Source of the DNA: Actinobacillus seminis
GTDB lineage: Bacteria > Pseudomonadota > Gammaproteobacteria > Enterobacterales > Pasteurellaceae
DNA length: 64,000 nt
Assembly: GCF_002263215.1 (NCBI RefSeq)
Contig: NZ_NLFK01000005.1
Coordinates: 62,001-126,000 of the forward strand
Direction of reading: 5' to 3'
Below, piece by piece: positions 19,315 through 28,936 of the stretch. The notes beneath the pieces were generated by a model that ran no database searches, was not told the origin of the DNA, and saw nothing but the letters and a program-made list of their open reading frames with translations. How positions within the stretch are numbered: the first letter of the stretch is position 1; every line of letters begins with the position of its first letter. Made by a program: the position numbers and the translations under genes.

Positions 19315-19671
19315 TTAAAAATTTAACACTTTATCGGCAGCCATCGTCCAATCGGCTAATTCCGCCAAGGTACCGATTTCTACGCCCTCTGCTAACGTGG
19401 CATCCGTAATGCCGCGCGCATTGGTACAAGTCTTGCATAATTTTATCGCGGCACCTTGCGCGGTCAAAATTTCCAGCATTTGTTGCACATGATAACCCTC
19501 CGCCGGATTTTGTTTCGCCAATCCGCCGGTTACTGCATCAGACATCAAAAATAATTTTAAATCGACCGCACTTTTATATTGATCCTGTAGTTGCAACGCT
19601 AAACGTAAGGCACTGAAAAAGCTCTCGTTTCCGTAGGCGGCAGAATGGATAATAAATAAAATCTTTTGCAT
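19315..19671 (-). CDS. ychN: DsrE-family protein YchN
   Basis: A protein of 118 residues. The ATG at 19671 (MQKILFIIHSAAYGNESFFS) is chosen because AAGGAT precedes it and the sequence matches E. coli YchN from there. A longer in-frame extension back to 19833 overlaps the permease gene and has no family similarity. YchN is a small homohexameric DsrE-fold protein with a conserved Cys pair, here CKTC (LCKTCTNARGIT), in a family that includes sulfur-relay proteins TusC and TusD. Its physiological role is not established. Confidence 0.9.
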   Translation of the reverse strand: MQKILFIIHSAAYGNESFFSALRLALQLQDQYKSAVDLKLFLMSDAVTGGLAKQNPAEGYHVQQMLEILTAQGAAIKLCKTCTNARGITDATLAEGVEIGTLAELADWTMAADKVLNF

Positions 19672-19792
19672 AATAATATCCTTATTGGAAGGAAAACAAT
19701 GGATTTTCATTGTACACCCTATTGGATAAAAGTAAAAAGCGAATGACACAAAAAAGGCGTTCCGTAGAACACCTTTCTTGAGATTTGGCGGC

Positions 19793-21103
19793 TTAGCCAA
19801 CCCAAATAAATTTGGCGATAAAGAGCAGCGCAACGACCCAAACCGGCGCGTTCACTTCTTTCCAACGCCCCGTTCCGACTTTCATCACGCAATAACTAAT
19901 AAAGCCGAAAGCAATTCCCTCGGTGATGGAATAGGTAAATGGCATCATGGCAGCTGTGATAAAGGCGGGTGTGGCTTCCGTTAAATCATCCCATTGTACG
20001 CGAATTAAATTAGATGCCATTAAAATGCCCACATACACCAAAGCGCCCGCTGTGGCATAAGGTGGCACGACGCTTGCTAACGGTGAAAAGAAAATGGTCA
20101 ATAAGAACAACAAGCCGACAACTAAAGCAGTCATGCCACTACGTCCGCCAACAGAAACGCCGGCGCCACTTTCAATATAAGTACTGATCGCGGAAGTACC
20201 GATATAAGAACCGGCAACTGCGCTGACGCTATCCACATACAAGGCTTGTTTCATTTTCGGGAAACGCCCTTTTTCGTCGCTTAATCCCGCTTTATCGGCA
20301 ACACCTAATAAGGTTCCGGAGGAATCGAATAAATTGACCAATAAAAACGAGAAAATAATACCCAATAAGGCGGTATCCAAAGCGCCGGCAATGTCCACTT
20401 CGCCGATAACCGCGTCTAAACTTGGCGGCATAGAAATAATCCCGTGGAAAGCAACATTATCATCAAATAACAAGGCTAAGCACGTGGTGACTACAATGGA
20501 AATCAACACGCCTGAATAAATATGACGCGCGGCTAACACCACAATTATAAAAAAGCCCAAAACTCCCATTAATACTTGCGGATTATGTAAATCGCCCAAT
20601 GCGACCAGCGTTGCCGGGCTCGCCACTACCAATCCCATATTTTTGAACCCGATCAAGGCAATAAAAAAACCGATACCGGCGCCAATCCCAACCCGCAATC
20701 CGAGCGGAATGGATGCCATCAACCAATAACGAATTTGAAAAATCGTGAGAATAAATAAGCCGACCGACCCCCAAAAGATAGTTCCCATCCCCACTTGCCA
20801 AGAATAGCCTAATTTGCCGACAACCACATAAGCCAAAAATGCATTTAACCCCATTGCCGGCGCTAACGCGATCGGTAAATTACTGAATAATCCCATGGCA
20901 ATCGTGCCGAACGCGGCGATAAGACAGGTGGTCACGAAAACCGCTTGTTTATCCATTCCTGCATCACCCAAAATAGATGGGTTAACGAAAACGATATAAA
21001 CCATGGTAAAAAAGGTTGTGATACCGGCGATAATTTCTGTTTTGGCAGTCGTATTTTTTTCTTGTAACTTAAACAGTTTTTGTAGAACAGATTGATTTTC
21101 CAT
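19793..21103 (-). CDS. NCS2/AzgA-family adenine permease
   Basis: A protein of 436 residues with about 12-14 membrane segments: a proton-coupled purine carrier in the inner membrane. AzgA-type signatures are visible: GITTFFTMVYIVFVNPSIL, the LAPAMGLNAFLAYVV helix, NLFDSSGTLLGVADKAGL and TYIESGAGVSVGGRSGMTAL. The sequence resembles the adenine-specific AdeP/AdeQ branch more than the guanine/hypoxanthine GhxP branch, judged from memory. The start at 21103 (MENQSVLQKLF) has GGAAATAAC upstream. I saw no clear PurR box or purine riboswitch in front of it. Confidence 0.88.
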   Translation of the reverse strand: MENQSVLQKLFKLQEKNTTAKTEIIAGITTFFTMVYIVFVNPSILGDAGMDKQAVFVTTCLIAAFGTIAMGLFSNLPIALAPAMGLNAFLAYVVVGKLGYSWQVGMGTIFWGSVGLFILTIFQIRYWLMASIPLGLRVGIGAGIGFFIALIGFKNMGLVVASPATLVALGDLHNPQVLMGVLGFFIIVVLAARHIYSGVLISIVVTTCLALLFDDNVAFHGIISMPPSLDAVIGEVDIAGALDTALLGIIFSFLLVNLFDSSGTLLGVADKAGLSDEKGRFPKMKQALYVDSVSAVAGSYIGTSAISTYIESGAGVSVGGRSGMTALVVGLLFLLTIFFSPLASVVPPYATAGALVYVGILMASNLIRVQWDDLTEATPAFITAAMMPFTYSITEGIAFGFISYCVMKVGTGRWKEVNAPVWVVALLFIAKFIWVG

Positions 21104-21228
21104 TGTTATTTCCATGTGTTGTAAAAAATAAACGTGAAAAACAATCCTAAAGATAGGTGTTTTTCCTACCGATTGTAGCAAAAGCCTTGATAAAGTTCGA
21201 CGAGTTTTTTTGTAAAAATGATTGCCAA

Positions 21229-21261
21229 TAAAAAAACGACAAAATAATTTGTCGTTTTTAG
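21229..21261 (-). terminator. Terminator of usg
   Basis: AAAAACGACAAA pairs with TTTGTCGTTTTT around a short AT loop, giving a T-run on either strand. It lies about 20-50 bases after the usg stop codon. Confidence 0.75.
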
Positions 21262-21277
21262 GGAAAAGGGAATTGAT

Positions 21278-22234
21278 TTAATAGCCTTCTCGATAAAGCC
21301 TCTCCAACAATTTGACACCGAGAAACGCGATATTAAAACGTTGTTCGTCAGCAACGGTCCAAAAACTGATGCCACTTTCCACCGCACTTACTCCGCTAAT
21401 ATGCAATTTTACATCCGCTTCGCCATTTTCACATTCACCATTTATCACCGGTGTAATCACCTGCTCTGCATCATATTGAATAAATGGGTTTTGTTGCCAT
21501 AATTCAATTTGTCTTTCCATCTGTGCATAATCACAAAGTGCGGTCACTTTTTGGCTCATTCCATAAAATACCGGCACTTGCACCGCGTGTAACACAACAC
21601 TTTCCAATTGCGGAAAAAAGGATTGCACCTGCATTGCCAACGGTTCTCCGTTTTGCGGGAATACGTCAAACGCCAAACGTTGCTGCGTTTCGTCCAAAGG
21701 AATACCGTTTAATAATTGTGCAGTTTGACCGGCTAAGCGATTTACGGTTTCCCCGTTGGTATAGGACGCCGGCAGTAATGAAGTCACGCTCAAGTGTTTC
21801 ACCGGCATATCCTGCAATAATGATGCTGTTGCTAAAATCACTTGCGTCACTTGCGGATTAGGCAAGGAAACAATATTACGGTGTAACTCACTTAATTGCG
21901 CCTCATTTATCGTCGGGATCACCGCCGGCACATCCGGCAACCCTGCGCAAATCCCCAATAAATCCAATACCACAACACCGGCGTTAGCGGCTTGTAATAA
22001 ATAATTGGAGCGTGCCACGTCGGTAGCAAAAAAGGCATATTGAAACTCACTCCAATCCACCTCATCCGCTGCCATTTGCGCCACACTTTTATGATTAAAA
22101 CGCAATCCCTGTTCTTCGGCGAAAGGGTAAATCTCCACCGCCACAATTTGTTCCACATTCAGCTCTGTTTGTTCTAACGCTTCCACAATTTTTTCGGCTA
22201 ACTCAAATTCCGCCGCAATGGCAATCTTTAACAT
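21278..22234 (-). CDS. usg: USG-1-type aspartate-semialdehyde dehydrogenase homologue
   Basis: A protein of 318 residues with the Asd fold: Rossmann N-terminus (MLKIAIAAEFELAEKIVEAL), central dimerisation domain with HLSVTSLLPASYTNGE, and C-terminal KLHISGVSAVESGISFWTVAD. The catalytic Cys of true Asd (in the NPxC motif) is absent; the matching site reads SLPNPQVTQ. It is therefore the enzymatically uncharacterised Usg paralogue rather than a lysine/threonine pathway enzyme. The ATG at 22234 is preferred to one four codons upstream because GGGAGA lies at proper spacing before it. Confidence 0.85.
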   Translation of the reverse strand: MLKIAIAAEFELAEKIVEALEQTELNVEQIVAVEIYPFAEEQGLRFNHKSVAQMAADEVDWSEFQYAFFATDVARSNYLLQAANAGVVVLDLLGICAGLPDVPAVIPTINEAQLSELHRNIVSLPNPQVTQVILATASLLQDMPVKHLSVTSLLPASYTNGETVNRLAGQTAQLLNGIPLDETQQRLAFDVFPQNGEPLAMQVQSFFPQLESVVLHAVQVPVFYGMSQKVTALCDYAQMERQIELWQQNPFIQYDAEQVITPVINGECENGEADVKLHISGVSAVESGISFWTVADEQRFNIAFLGVKLLERLYREGY

Positions 22235-22307
22235 TTTTTCTCCCATTAACTGAATAATCAGCGTAAAATAATCTCGCTATTGTACTGAATTATTTAAGGA
22301 AAAGAAA

Positions 22308-22784
22308 ATGACACCCGCAATTGATTTACTCAAAAAACACAAAATTCCTTTTATTTTACATAGTTATGATCATGATCCGAATAATACACATTTTGGCGAT
22401 GAAGCCGCTGAAAAATTAGGTATAAACCCAAATCAATCCTTTAAAACGCTACTCGTCGCGGAAAATGGCGATCAAAAAAAACTCGCCTGTTTTGTATTAC
22501 CCACCGCGAATATGCTCAATCTTAAAAAAGCGGCGAAAGCTATCCATGTGAAAAAAGTGGAAATGGCGGATAAAGAGTTTGCTCAAAAAAGTTCCGGCTA
22601 TTTAGTCGGCGGTATTAGCCCTCTCGGGCAGAAAAAACGCCTGACCACCGTGATTGAACAATCGGCATTACAATTCGATAAAATCTATGTTTCCGGCGGC
22701 AAACGCGGCTTAAGTGTGGAATTATCCCCGCAAGATTTGGCAACATTACTTAATGCGGAATTTATCGATATTATTGATGAATAA
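22308..22784 (+). CDS. ybaK: Cys-tRNA(Pro) deacylase YbaK
   Basis: A protein of 158 residues that hydrolyses cysteine mischarged on tRNA-Pro, acting in trans with prolyl-tRNA synthetase. Visible family marks are [15 protein letters not shown], the HSYDHDP segment, FKTLLV and the [16 protein letters not shown] helix with the essential Lys. The [12 protein letters not shown] loop and [13 protein letters not shown] follow. Divergent from usg, with AAGGAAAAGAAA before the ATG. Confidence 0.95.
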   Translation: MTPAIDLLKKHKIPFILHSYDHDPNNTHFGDEAAEKLGINPNQSFKTLLVAENGDQKKLACFVLPTANMLNLKKAAKAIHVKKVEMADKEFAQKSSGYLVGGISPLGQKKRLTTVIEQSALQFDKIYVSGGKRGLSVELSPQDLATLLNAEFIDIIDE

Positions 22785-22794
22785 CCGAAAGGCG

Positions 22795-22825
22795 CCCCAA
22801 TTCATTTTCTTACAACGAATTGGGG
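22795..22825. terminator. Hairpin between ybaK and fabA
   Basis: A perfect 9-bp stem (CCCCAATTC with GAATTGGGG) and a 13-base loop, 10 bases after the ybaK stop and 42 bases past the end of convergent fabA. No real T-run follows on either strand, so termination is likely but not classical. Confidence 0.45.
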
Positions 22826-22866
22826 AAAATTGAGATAAGAATGCTGTGAGATGAAAAATAACGCAA

Positions 22867-23397
22867 TTAAAAACAAGAGGTATCTTGGAATAACCCGACT
22901 TTTAAATCCGTTGCCGTGTAAATGACGCGACCATCCACCTCAACCTCACCATCAGCCATTCCCATCACTAATTTACGATTAATCACCCGTTTCATATTGA
23001 TACGATAAATCACTTTTTTAGCAGTCGGCAAAATTTGCCCGATAAACTTCACTTCCCCTACACCCAACGCGCGTCCTTTACCCTTGCCGCCAATCCAGCC
23101 AAGGTAAAAACCAACCAACTGCCACATTGCATCCAGCCCCAAGCATCCCGGCATCACCGGGTCACCGATAAAATGGCAGCCAAAAAAAGGCAAATCCGGC
23201 TTAATATCCAACTCTGCTTCAACATAACCTTTATGAAACAAACCACCTTCTTCATTCATTTCAATAACCCGATCCATCATCAGCATACTCGGTGCCGGCA
23301 ATTGCGGTCCTTCTTTACCAAATAGCTCTCCACGTCCGGATGCCAACAACTCATCATAGTTATAGCTGCTTTTCTTGTTTGGTGTACAGTTGTTCAT
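22867..23397 (-). CDS. fabA: 3-hydroxydecanoyl-ACP dehydratase/isomerase FabA
   Basis: A protein of 176 residues that makes the cis double bond of unsaturated fatty acids from 3-hydroxydecanoyl-ACP. The active-site His lies in [21 protein letters not shown] (split here), with the partner Asp in that same DAM stretch. The N-terminus has [17 protein letters not shown]. The length is standard. It lies downstream of lonH in the same direction, as in enterobacteria. FabR or FadR sites were not identified. Confidence 0.97.
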   Translation of the reverse strand: MNNCTPNKKSSYNYDELLASGRGELFGKEGPQLPAPSMLMMDRVIEMNEEGGLFHKGYVEAELDIKPDLPFFGCHFIGDPVMPGCLGLDAMWQLVGFYLGWIGGKGKGRALGVGEVKFIGQILPTAKKVIYRINMKRVINRKLVMGMADGEVEVDGRVIYTATDLKVGLFQDTSCF

Positions 23398-23617
23398 TTA
23401 TTTAAATCCTCTAAATCAAATTTATTTACGCAGAATACCTTAACTTCTAAGCAGTATAACAGCATTGCTAAAAATAATATACAGCTAACAACTGTTAGCT
23501 CAACTTATCGGATCAGTTAAAATAAAACAAAAAACAACCGCACTTTTGTATAGAGCAAAATAATAAATGTTATCTTCATGCTTCCAATATAAACTCAAGA
23601 GTCGGCAAAAGAACCCG

Positions 23618-25396
23618 CTAGCGCCCCCAAAATACTCGTCGCAACCAGCCACCTTTTTGCTGTTGCTCGGAACGCAATTCAATACGTTGTTGAATTAAGC
23701 GGGAAAGCGGTTGATTATCCGCAGAATAATCCATATTTTCCTCCTCAACCAAATGGCGCCGGAATAAAATTTCACAGGCTTGATACACATCTTCAACCAC
23801 CCAAATGGAAAATTGATGATTTTTCACCGCACTAACAACCGCTTCAGACAAGCTTAGTTGATGTATCGTTGCACTTGGGATAATAACACCCTGCGAACCG
23901 GTTAAACCGCGACGTTCACACAAGGTAAAAAAGCCTTCAATTTTATCGTTTACTCCGCCGACGGAATGCACCAAACCAAATTGATCAATCGCGCCGGTTA
24001 CCGCAATAGACTGCGGCAAAGGTAAATCCGCCAACGCGCTGGTTAATACACAAAAACCGGCAAGCGAAGCGCTATCGCCATCAATTTCCGCATAGGATTG
24101 CTCAAATACAATAGACGCCGAAAAAGGCAATTGTGACGCCAATTCCAAAATATTTGCCAAGCAACTTTCCGCAATCATCAACCCTTTACTATGCAAATTT
24201 CCAGCAAGTTCATTTTTACGTTCTACATCAACCACTTCGCCATCACCAAACTGCACGATACAGCTAATACGCGACGGTTCGCCAAACGAAATCGGCGTTC
24301 CCTGATATTCCACCACTGACAAGCCATTAATTTGCCCCACCATTTCCCCATCAGTGGCGACAAACACTTGTTCATTTAGAATTTCGCCGTAAGTTTGCTC
24401 ACGCAAAAAGCCATATTGTTGATATTTTTGCAAAAAATATTGCTCAAAAACGACCGCACTTAATGGACTATCTTGGGTAAACGCTGCCGCATCTGCCAAA
24501 AGTGCGGTTAATTTTAACGGAGAAATGCTAATCAAACTGCGGCTTTCAGTTTCTCGAACCAACAGCTGATAAAGTTTATTTACTCCATCATCGGTAAGGT
24601 TGGGCAACCCCGCTTGTTTTGCCAAGTTCACCACATAATCGCGCCATAATTGCGGATCCTGTGCGTTATTTAAGGTGAAATAACTTTCAATTTCTGCATA
24701 ATCCGCCCAATGATAAAGCTCCTCGTCCACTTCATTTAATAATGCTAATTCTTCGCGGCTACCTAATAAAATAACTTTCAACGATAACGGGCAATCCGGA
24801 ATGTGACAAGGTAACGATTTATAAGGATGCAAGGAGTACCAACTAAAGGTTTTGCTTAATAAAAGCTGTTTTAAGCGTCGCCACAAATCCGATTGCGACA
24901 AAAAGGCTGCCGCGCTCAAAATTAATACGCCATTATTCAATTGATGTACCAAGCCCGCGCTTAATTGAATATCTTGTGAACAGGGGTGTATCCTTACTGT
25001 GCCGAACAATTGGCTTTGATCGAAATACAATGCCGTTGCCACTGATTTTTGTGCCGCAAAATTGTCGTCAAGAGATTGTGCCGGCTCAATATAAATAGAC
25101 GGAAAAGAAAAGCTGTCGCCCTGCTCGATAACATAACGTACACCGGAAATTGACAAATTCCGCGCTTGCAACGATTGTATGTGTTTTTCCAATAATTTGG
25201 CATATTCCGTTTGATCATCAGCTTTTAAGACCAATAAAGTGCGGTGCGTATTTTGCAAAAAATGTTTTATTGCCGAAGATGCTGCGGGTTGCAAGGTAAA
25301 AAAATCGGAAAATTCGCCGGATTGCCCTTGAATATTCAGGGTTGGCGTAAGATCTTGCCAATCCAGTTTTTGTTCGGTTGCCAAAGATAAAGTCAC
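23618..25396 (-). CDS. lonH: Lon-like protease (LonH/YcbZ family)
   Basis: A protein of 592 residues. The C-terminal peptidase domain carries the Lon Ser-Lys dyad: Ser in AEIDGDSASLAG and Lys in GGVNDKIEGFF. The N-terminal half is the degenerate AAA-like part of the YcbZ branch, and I see no convincing Walker A, so ATP-driven unfolding is doubtful. The substrate is unknown. The lonH-fabA-matP neighbourhood is the same as in E. coli (ycbZ-fabA, matP), which supports orthology. The gene is divergent from matP. Confidence 0.9.
   Translation of the reverse strand: MTLSLATEQKLDWQDLTPTLNIQGQSGEFSDFFTLQPAASSAIKHFLQNTHRTLLVLKADDQTEYAKLLEKHIQSLQARNLSISGVRYVIEQGDSFSFPSIYIEPAQSLDDNFAAQKSVATALYFDQSQLFGTVRIHPCSQDIQLSAGLVHQLNNGVLILSAAAFLSQSDLWRRLKQLLLSKTFSWYSLHPYKSLPCHIPDCPLSLKVILLGSREELALLNEVDEELYHWADYAEIESYFTLNNAQDPQLWRDYVVNLAKQAGLPNLTDDGVNKLYQLLVRETESRSLISISPLKLTALLADAAAFTQDSPLSAVVFEQYFLQKYQQYGFLREQTYGEILNEQVFVATDGEMVGQINGLSVVEYQGTPISFGEPSRISCIVQFGDGEVVDVERKNELAGNLHSKGLMIAESCLANILELASQLPFSASIVFEQSYAEIDGDSASLAGFCVLTSALADLPLPQSIAVTGAIDQFGLVHSVGGVNDKIEGFFTLCERRGLTGSQGVIIPSATIHQLSLSEAVVSAVKNHQFSIWVVEDVYQACEILFRRHLVEEENMDYSADNQPLSRLIQQRIELRSEQQQKGGWLRRVFWGR
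24500..24508 (+). repeat. DNA uptake signal AAGTGCGGT, representative of dozens in the window
   Basis: The H. influenzae-type 9-mer. Other exact copies on the plus strand include 37904-37912, 41562-41570 and 63183-63191; complements (ACCGCACTT) occur for instance near 13573, 19567, 23540, 29918, 43240 and 49406. Many lie inside coding regions and others form inverted pairs that double as terminators. The density is that of a genome adapted to species-specific transformation and is far above chance. Confidence 0.95.
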
Positions 25397-25549
25397 TCTT
25401 ATTCTCTTTCGGTTAGCATTTTAAAAAGAAATATTATCGCATATTTCCATGATTTTCGCTGTAAAATTTACTAGAAAAAATAGATAAATAGGCGTATGAT
25501 AATTTACGTTACCACGTCACTAAGTTAGCCAATAAATAAGAGAAATGCC

Positions 25550-26002
25550 ATGAAATACCAAAAACTGGAAAATCAAGAAGCCAATTGGAAATGGGTATAT
25601 TTAACCAAAAAAGCTCGCGACGGAGAAAATATTACCCGTTACTCGGAACGCAGCTTGCAAGAAAGCATGACTCAACAATTTATTGCCTACCAACATCAGC
25701 CGGTGCAAATTGAAGAATGGATTGAAAAACATTTATCCGAAGAATTAATCGTTAAATTGGATCAAGCCATTCGCGCACGCCGAAAACGTTTTTTTAACGC
25801 AGAAAAACAAACGACCAAGAAAAAATCCATTGATTTGGAATATGCGGTATGGCTCCGTTTGTCAAAATATTCCCGCAAAATGAAAATGACCCTATCGGAA
25901 ACCATTTCCTATATGATTGATGAGCGCGAAAGCAAGGCGCTATATGAAAATCAAATGTCGGAAATGAAAGCGAGCTTAAAAGACTTATTGAATAAAAAAT
26001 AG
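25550..26002 (+). CDS. matP: Macrodomain Ter organiser MatP
   Basis: A protein of 150 residues that binds 13-bp matS sites and compacts the replication terminus region, linking it to the divisome. N-terminal four-helix bundle with NWKWVYLTKKARDGENITRY, then the ribbon-helix-helix core with KKKSIDLEYAVWLRLSKYSR, then a C-terminal coiled coil for tetramers. The length and the position beside lonH-fabA match the enterobacterial locus. I did not find a matS-like GTGAC-N3-GTCAC in the window by eye, but I did not scan exhaustively. Confidence 0.95.
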   Translation: MKYQKLENQEANWKWVYLTKKARDGENITRYSERSLQESMTQQFIAYQHQPVQIEEWIEKHLSEELIVKLDQAIRARRKRFFNAEKQTTKKKSIDLEYAVWLRLSKYSRKMKMTLSETISYMIDERESKALYENQMSEMKASLKDLLNKK

Positions 26003-26105
26003 ATTTTTTGTTAAGTTGCTCACATTTTGACGCTTAATCTAAAACTTTCGTATAAGATATTGTTATAATAATGTTACAAATCAGACCTAAAATAAGGATA
26101 ACATT

Positions 26106-27800
26106 ATGCAAACACAGCAATTAATCTCTGCCCTCACCCAAATTGTTGGAGCTCGCCATATTATTACCGATCCGGATAAAACCGAATCTTATCGTAATGG
26201 ATATCGTTTTGGCACAGGAAATGCTATCGCAGTACTGCGCCCCGGCTCTTTAGTGGAGTTTTGGCGAATACTAAAAACTTGCGTTGCGGCTGATGTTATT
26301 GTGATAACACAAGCTGCAAATACAGGGTTGACCGGTGGTTCAACACCGAGCGGTAATGATTATGATCGCGATATTGTGATTATTAATGTTATGCGTATGA
26401 GCGGTATTCAATTAATTAATCATGCCAATCAAGTAATTTGCTTACCCGGGTCTACCTTAAATGAATTAGAAAATCAACTCAAATCGCATGACCGTGAACC
26501 GCATTCAGTCATTGGTTCTTCTTGTATCGGTGCTTCAGTTATCGGCGGGATCTGCAATAACTCTGGCGGTGCATTGGTGCAACGAGGTCCGGCGTATACG
26601 GAAATGGCATTGTATGCTCAACTTAATGAGCAAGGCGAATTAGAATTAAAAAATCACCTCGGTATTTATCTTGGTGATGAACCGGAAGAAATATTAAACA
26701 ATTTAGAAAATCAATACTACCAAGCTAAAGATATTCAACAAGATTATGCTAAAGGGCATGATCATTGCTATTGTCACCACGTGCGCCAAATTGATGAAGA
26801 TACGCCAGCACGTTTTAATGCCGATTCGGCTCGTCATTATGAAGCCTCTGGCAGTGCCGGCAAATTGGCGATTTTTGCTGTGCGTTTAGACACATTTCCA
26901 CTGGAAAAAAATACTGCAGTATTTTATATCGGTACAAATCAAACTGCCGTACTCAATGAATTACGTCGTCATATGCTTGCCAACTTTGAACAATTGCCAA
27001 TTTCCGGCGAATATATTCATCGTGATGCCTTTGATATCGCGGCAAAATATGGGAAAGATACGTTTTGGGTCATCAAAAAATTTGGCACGCATCAACTTCC
27101 ACGCCTGTTCACATTAAAAGCGAAAATAGATCGTATTGCGAAAAAAAGTCGCATTTTACCGACGGATCTTAGCGATAAACTCATGCAAAGTTTGTCTTAC
27201 CTGCTGCCACAACATTTGCCGAAAAACCTTTGGAATTATCGTGATAAATACGAACACCATCTGATTTTAAAAATGGGAGGTAAAGGTGTACAAGAAGCGA
27301 AAACCTATTTGCAGCAATATTTTTCTGATAAGCAAAAAGGCGATTATTTTGAATGTAATGCCCTGGAAACCCAAGCCGCAATGCTGCATCGTTTTGCAGT
27401 AGCATCAGCGGCAATTCGTTATCGGGCAATTCACTCAGACCAAGTGGAAGATATTGTGGCACTGGATGTGGCGTTACGTCGTAACGATCAAGAATGGTTT
27501 GAAAAACTACCGACAGAAATTGATCATAAAATCATCCATAAATTATATTATGGGCATTTTATGTGTCATGTATTTCACCAAGACTATATTATTAAAAAAG
27601 GACATGATTGCTTGGCGTTAGAGCATCAAATGTGGGATTTGCTCGATCAGCGCGGTGCACAATATCCGGCGGAGCATAATGTCGGTCATTTATATAAAGC
27701 TAAACCCGAATTACGTAAATTTTATAAATCCCTTGATCCGACGAACAGCTTCAATCCCGGTATAGGGCAAACAACAAAGAAAAAATATTGGCAAGAATAA
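26106..27800 (+). CDS. dld: Quinone-dependent D-lactate dehydrogenase
   Basis: A protein of 564 residues, a peripheral inner-membrane flavoprotein that oxidises D-lactate to pyruvate and feeds electrons to quinone. The FAD-binding domain has VITQAANTGLTGGSTPSG and SSCIGASVIGGICNNSGGA. The C-terminal membrane-binding part holds HHKIHKL-type basic segments and PAEHNVGHLYKAKPELRKFY near the end. The length is that of E. coli Dld. Monocistronic, with an uptake-signal terminator downstream. Confidence 0.96.
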   Translation: MQTQQLISALTQIVGARHIITDPDKTESYRNGYRFGTGNAIAVLRPGSLVEFWRILKTCVAADVIVITQAANTGLTGGSTPSGNDYDRDIVIINVMRMSGIQLINHANQVICLPGSTLNELENQLKSHDREPHSVIGSSCIGASVIGGICNNSGGALVQRGPAYTEMALYAQLNEQGELELKNHLGIYLGDEPEEILNNLENQYYQAKDIQQDYAKGHDHCYCHHVRQIDEDTPARFNADSARHYEASGSAGKLAIFAVRLDTFPLEKNTAVFYIGTNQTAVLNELRRHMLANFEQLPISGEYIHRDAFDIAAKYGKDTFWVIKKFGTHQLPRLFTLKAKIDRIAKKSRILPTDLSDKLMQSLSYLLPQHLPKNLWNYRDKYEHHLILKMGGKGVQEAKTYLQQYFSDKQKGDYFECNALETQAAMLHRFAVASAAIRYRAIHSDQVEDIVALDVALRRNDQEWFEKLPTEIDHKIIHKLYYGHFMCHVFHQDYIIKKGHDCLALEHQMWDLLDQRGAQYPAEHNVGHLYKAKPELRKFYKSLDPTNSFNPGIGQTTKKKYWQE

Positions 27801-27816
27801 ATATTTCGGTGTTAAT

Positions 27817-27846
27817 AAAAAGTGCGGTGATTTTTACCGCACTTTT
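27817..27846. terminator. Uptake-signal inverted pair, terminator of dld (and of azlD)
   Basis: AAAAGTGCGGT at 27818-27828 pairs with ACCGCACTTTT at 27836-27846 around GATTTTT. It lies between the convergent genes dld and azlD and can serve both. Confidence 0.85.
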
Positions 27847-27862
27847 CGACTTCCGTTTTTAA

Positions 27863-28195
27863 TTATAAAACAAATACTTGTTGCACCAAAAACATATATA
27901 ACCCGGTACCGACGATCATGGATAAAAACATATTTTTCTGCCAAAAATGCAGCACTAATACCATAAATCCGGCAATAAAATCCGGCAAACCGAAATAGCC
28001 GCCGGTGAGATCAATATTTTTATAACAATAAATCACCAACATGCCAAACATTGCCGCCGGCAGCACTTTGCCTAAATAACGAATATATTCGGGAATGGGA
28101 CGATTTGCCGGAAATACCCAAAAAGGAAGTAAACGCGATAATTGTACTGCGCCCACCGCCACTGCGATAGTCATTATTTGTTCTAAAAGCGTCAT
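27863..28195 (-). CDS. azlD: AzlD-family branched-chain amino acid exporter subunit
   Basis: A protein of 110 residues with four predicted membrane helices. Family features are LSRLLPFWVFP near 20, a conserved YLGKVLPAAMFGMLVIYCYK and a hydrophobic C-terminus. It lies 5 bases after azlC in the same direction. AzlC and AzlD together form a transporter that exports branched-chain amino acids or toxic analogues; which substrate is used here is not known. Confidence 0.88.
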   Translation of the reverse strand: MTLLEQIMTIAVAVGAVQLSRLLPFWVFPANRPIPEYIRYLGKVLPAAMFGMLVIYCYKNIDLTGGYFGLPDFIAGFMVLVLHFWQKNMFLSMIVGTGLYMFLVQQVFVL

Positions 28196-28200
28196 ATTGC

Positions 28201-28935
28201 CTACCCTTCAATCTGCTCGATACGTTGTAATTTTTTCGCCAATTTAGGACGACGCAAGGTTAAGATGCCCCAAATGCCGATTAACGTTGGGATCAGGAAG
28301 TTTTCTTTACCGACCAGTAATAAACAAATCAACGCCAACCCTAAGCCTAATAAGGAACTTTCGTGATTTTTTTCTTTCATCCAGTTTTCAGCAAAAATAA
28401 TTAAAAACAACGCGGTCATGGCAAACTCCACGCCTTTTAAATCCAAGGGTAAATTGCCAAAGAGGTTACCTAATACTGCGCCTAAAATCCAATAACAATG
28501 TAAATACAGGGTGACAAAAAACATATACCAACCTTTATCTAAGTGCGGTGGGATTTTTGCCATATAATTTAAGGAAAAACTTTCATCCACCATGGCGCTG
28601 ATCATATACCAGCGTTTTTTTCCATTTTGCGCACCGTATTTTTCCAACATAGAAATGCCATAAAAGATTTGACGTCCGCTCACCATTAAGGTAATCAAAA
28701 AGAGCTGTAAAGGGGCAAATGCCAATACTAAAGAGCCGGCGACGATAAACTCCACCGATCCGGCATAAATTAATGCTGCCATCACCAACGGATACCATAT
28801 ACCAAAGCCCAGCGTTTTCATATACAATCCGTAAGCAATGCCTAAAAATAAAAAACCGAGAATCATCGGTACCGAATAAGGAAACGCCGCTTTCGCCGCG
28901 CCCCAAATCGGGCTCGTTTGTTTTATATCTGACAT
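28201..28935 (-). CDS. azlC: AzlC-family amino acid exporter
   Basis: A protein of 244 residues with 6-8 membrane segments: the large subunit of the AzlCD/YgaZH-type exporter. The conserved pattern is visible in AFPYSVPMILGFLFLGIAYG, YAGSVEFIVAGSLV and SGRQIFYGISML. It lies one base downstream of the metR stop, so metR-azlC-azlD may be one transcript. That would link the exporter to methionine control: family members in E. coli (YgaZH) export valine and also methionine. Confidence 0.9.
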   Translation of the reverse strand: MSDIKQTSPIWGAAKAAFPYSVPMILGFLFLGIAYGLYMKTLGFGIWYPLVMAALIYAGSVEFIVAGSLVLAFAPLQLFLITLMVSGRQIFYGISMLEKYGAQNGKKRWYMISAMVDESFSLNYMAKIPPHLDKGWYMFFVTLYLHCYWILGAVLGNLFGNLPLDLKGVEFAMTALFLIIFAENWMKEKNHESSLLGLGLALICLLLVGKENFLIPTLIGIWGILTLRRPKLAKKLQRIEQIEG

Positions 28936-28936
28936 G

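Noticed and set aside
19672-19833. N-terminal extension of the YchN frame by 54 codons.
   Set aside because: It overlaps the permease gene, lacks family similarity, and the internal ATG at 19671 has a good ribosome site.
21104-21277. Purine riboswitch before the adenine permease.
   Set aside because: I could not find the three-way junction blocks; only the usg terminator is evident.
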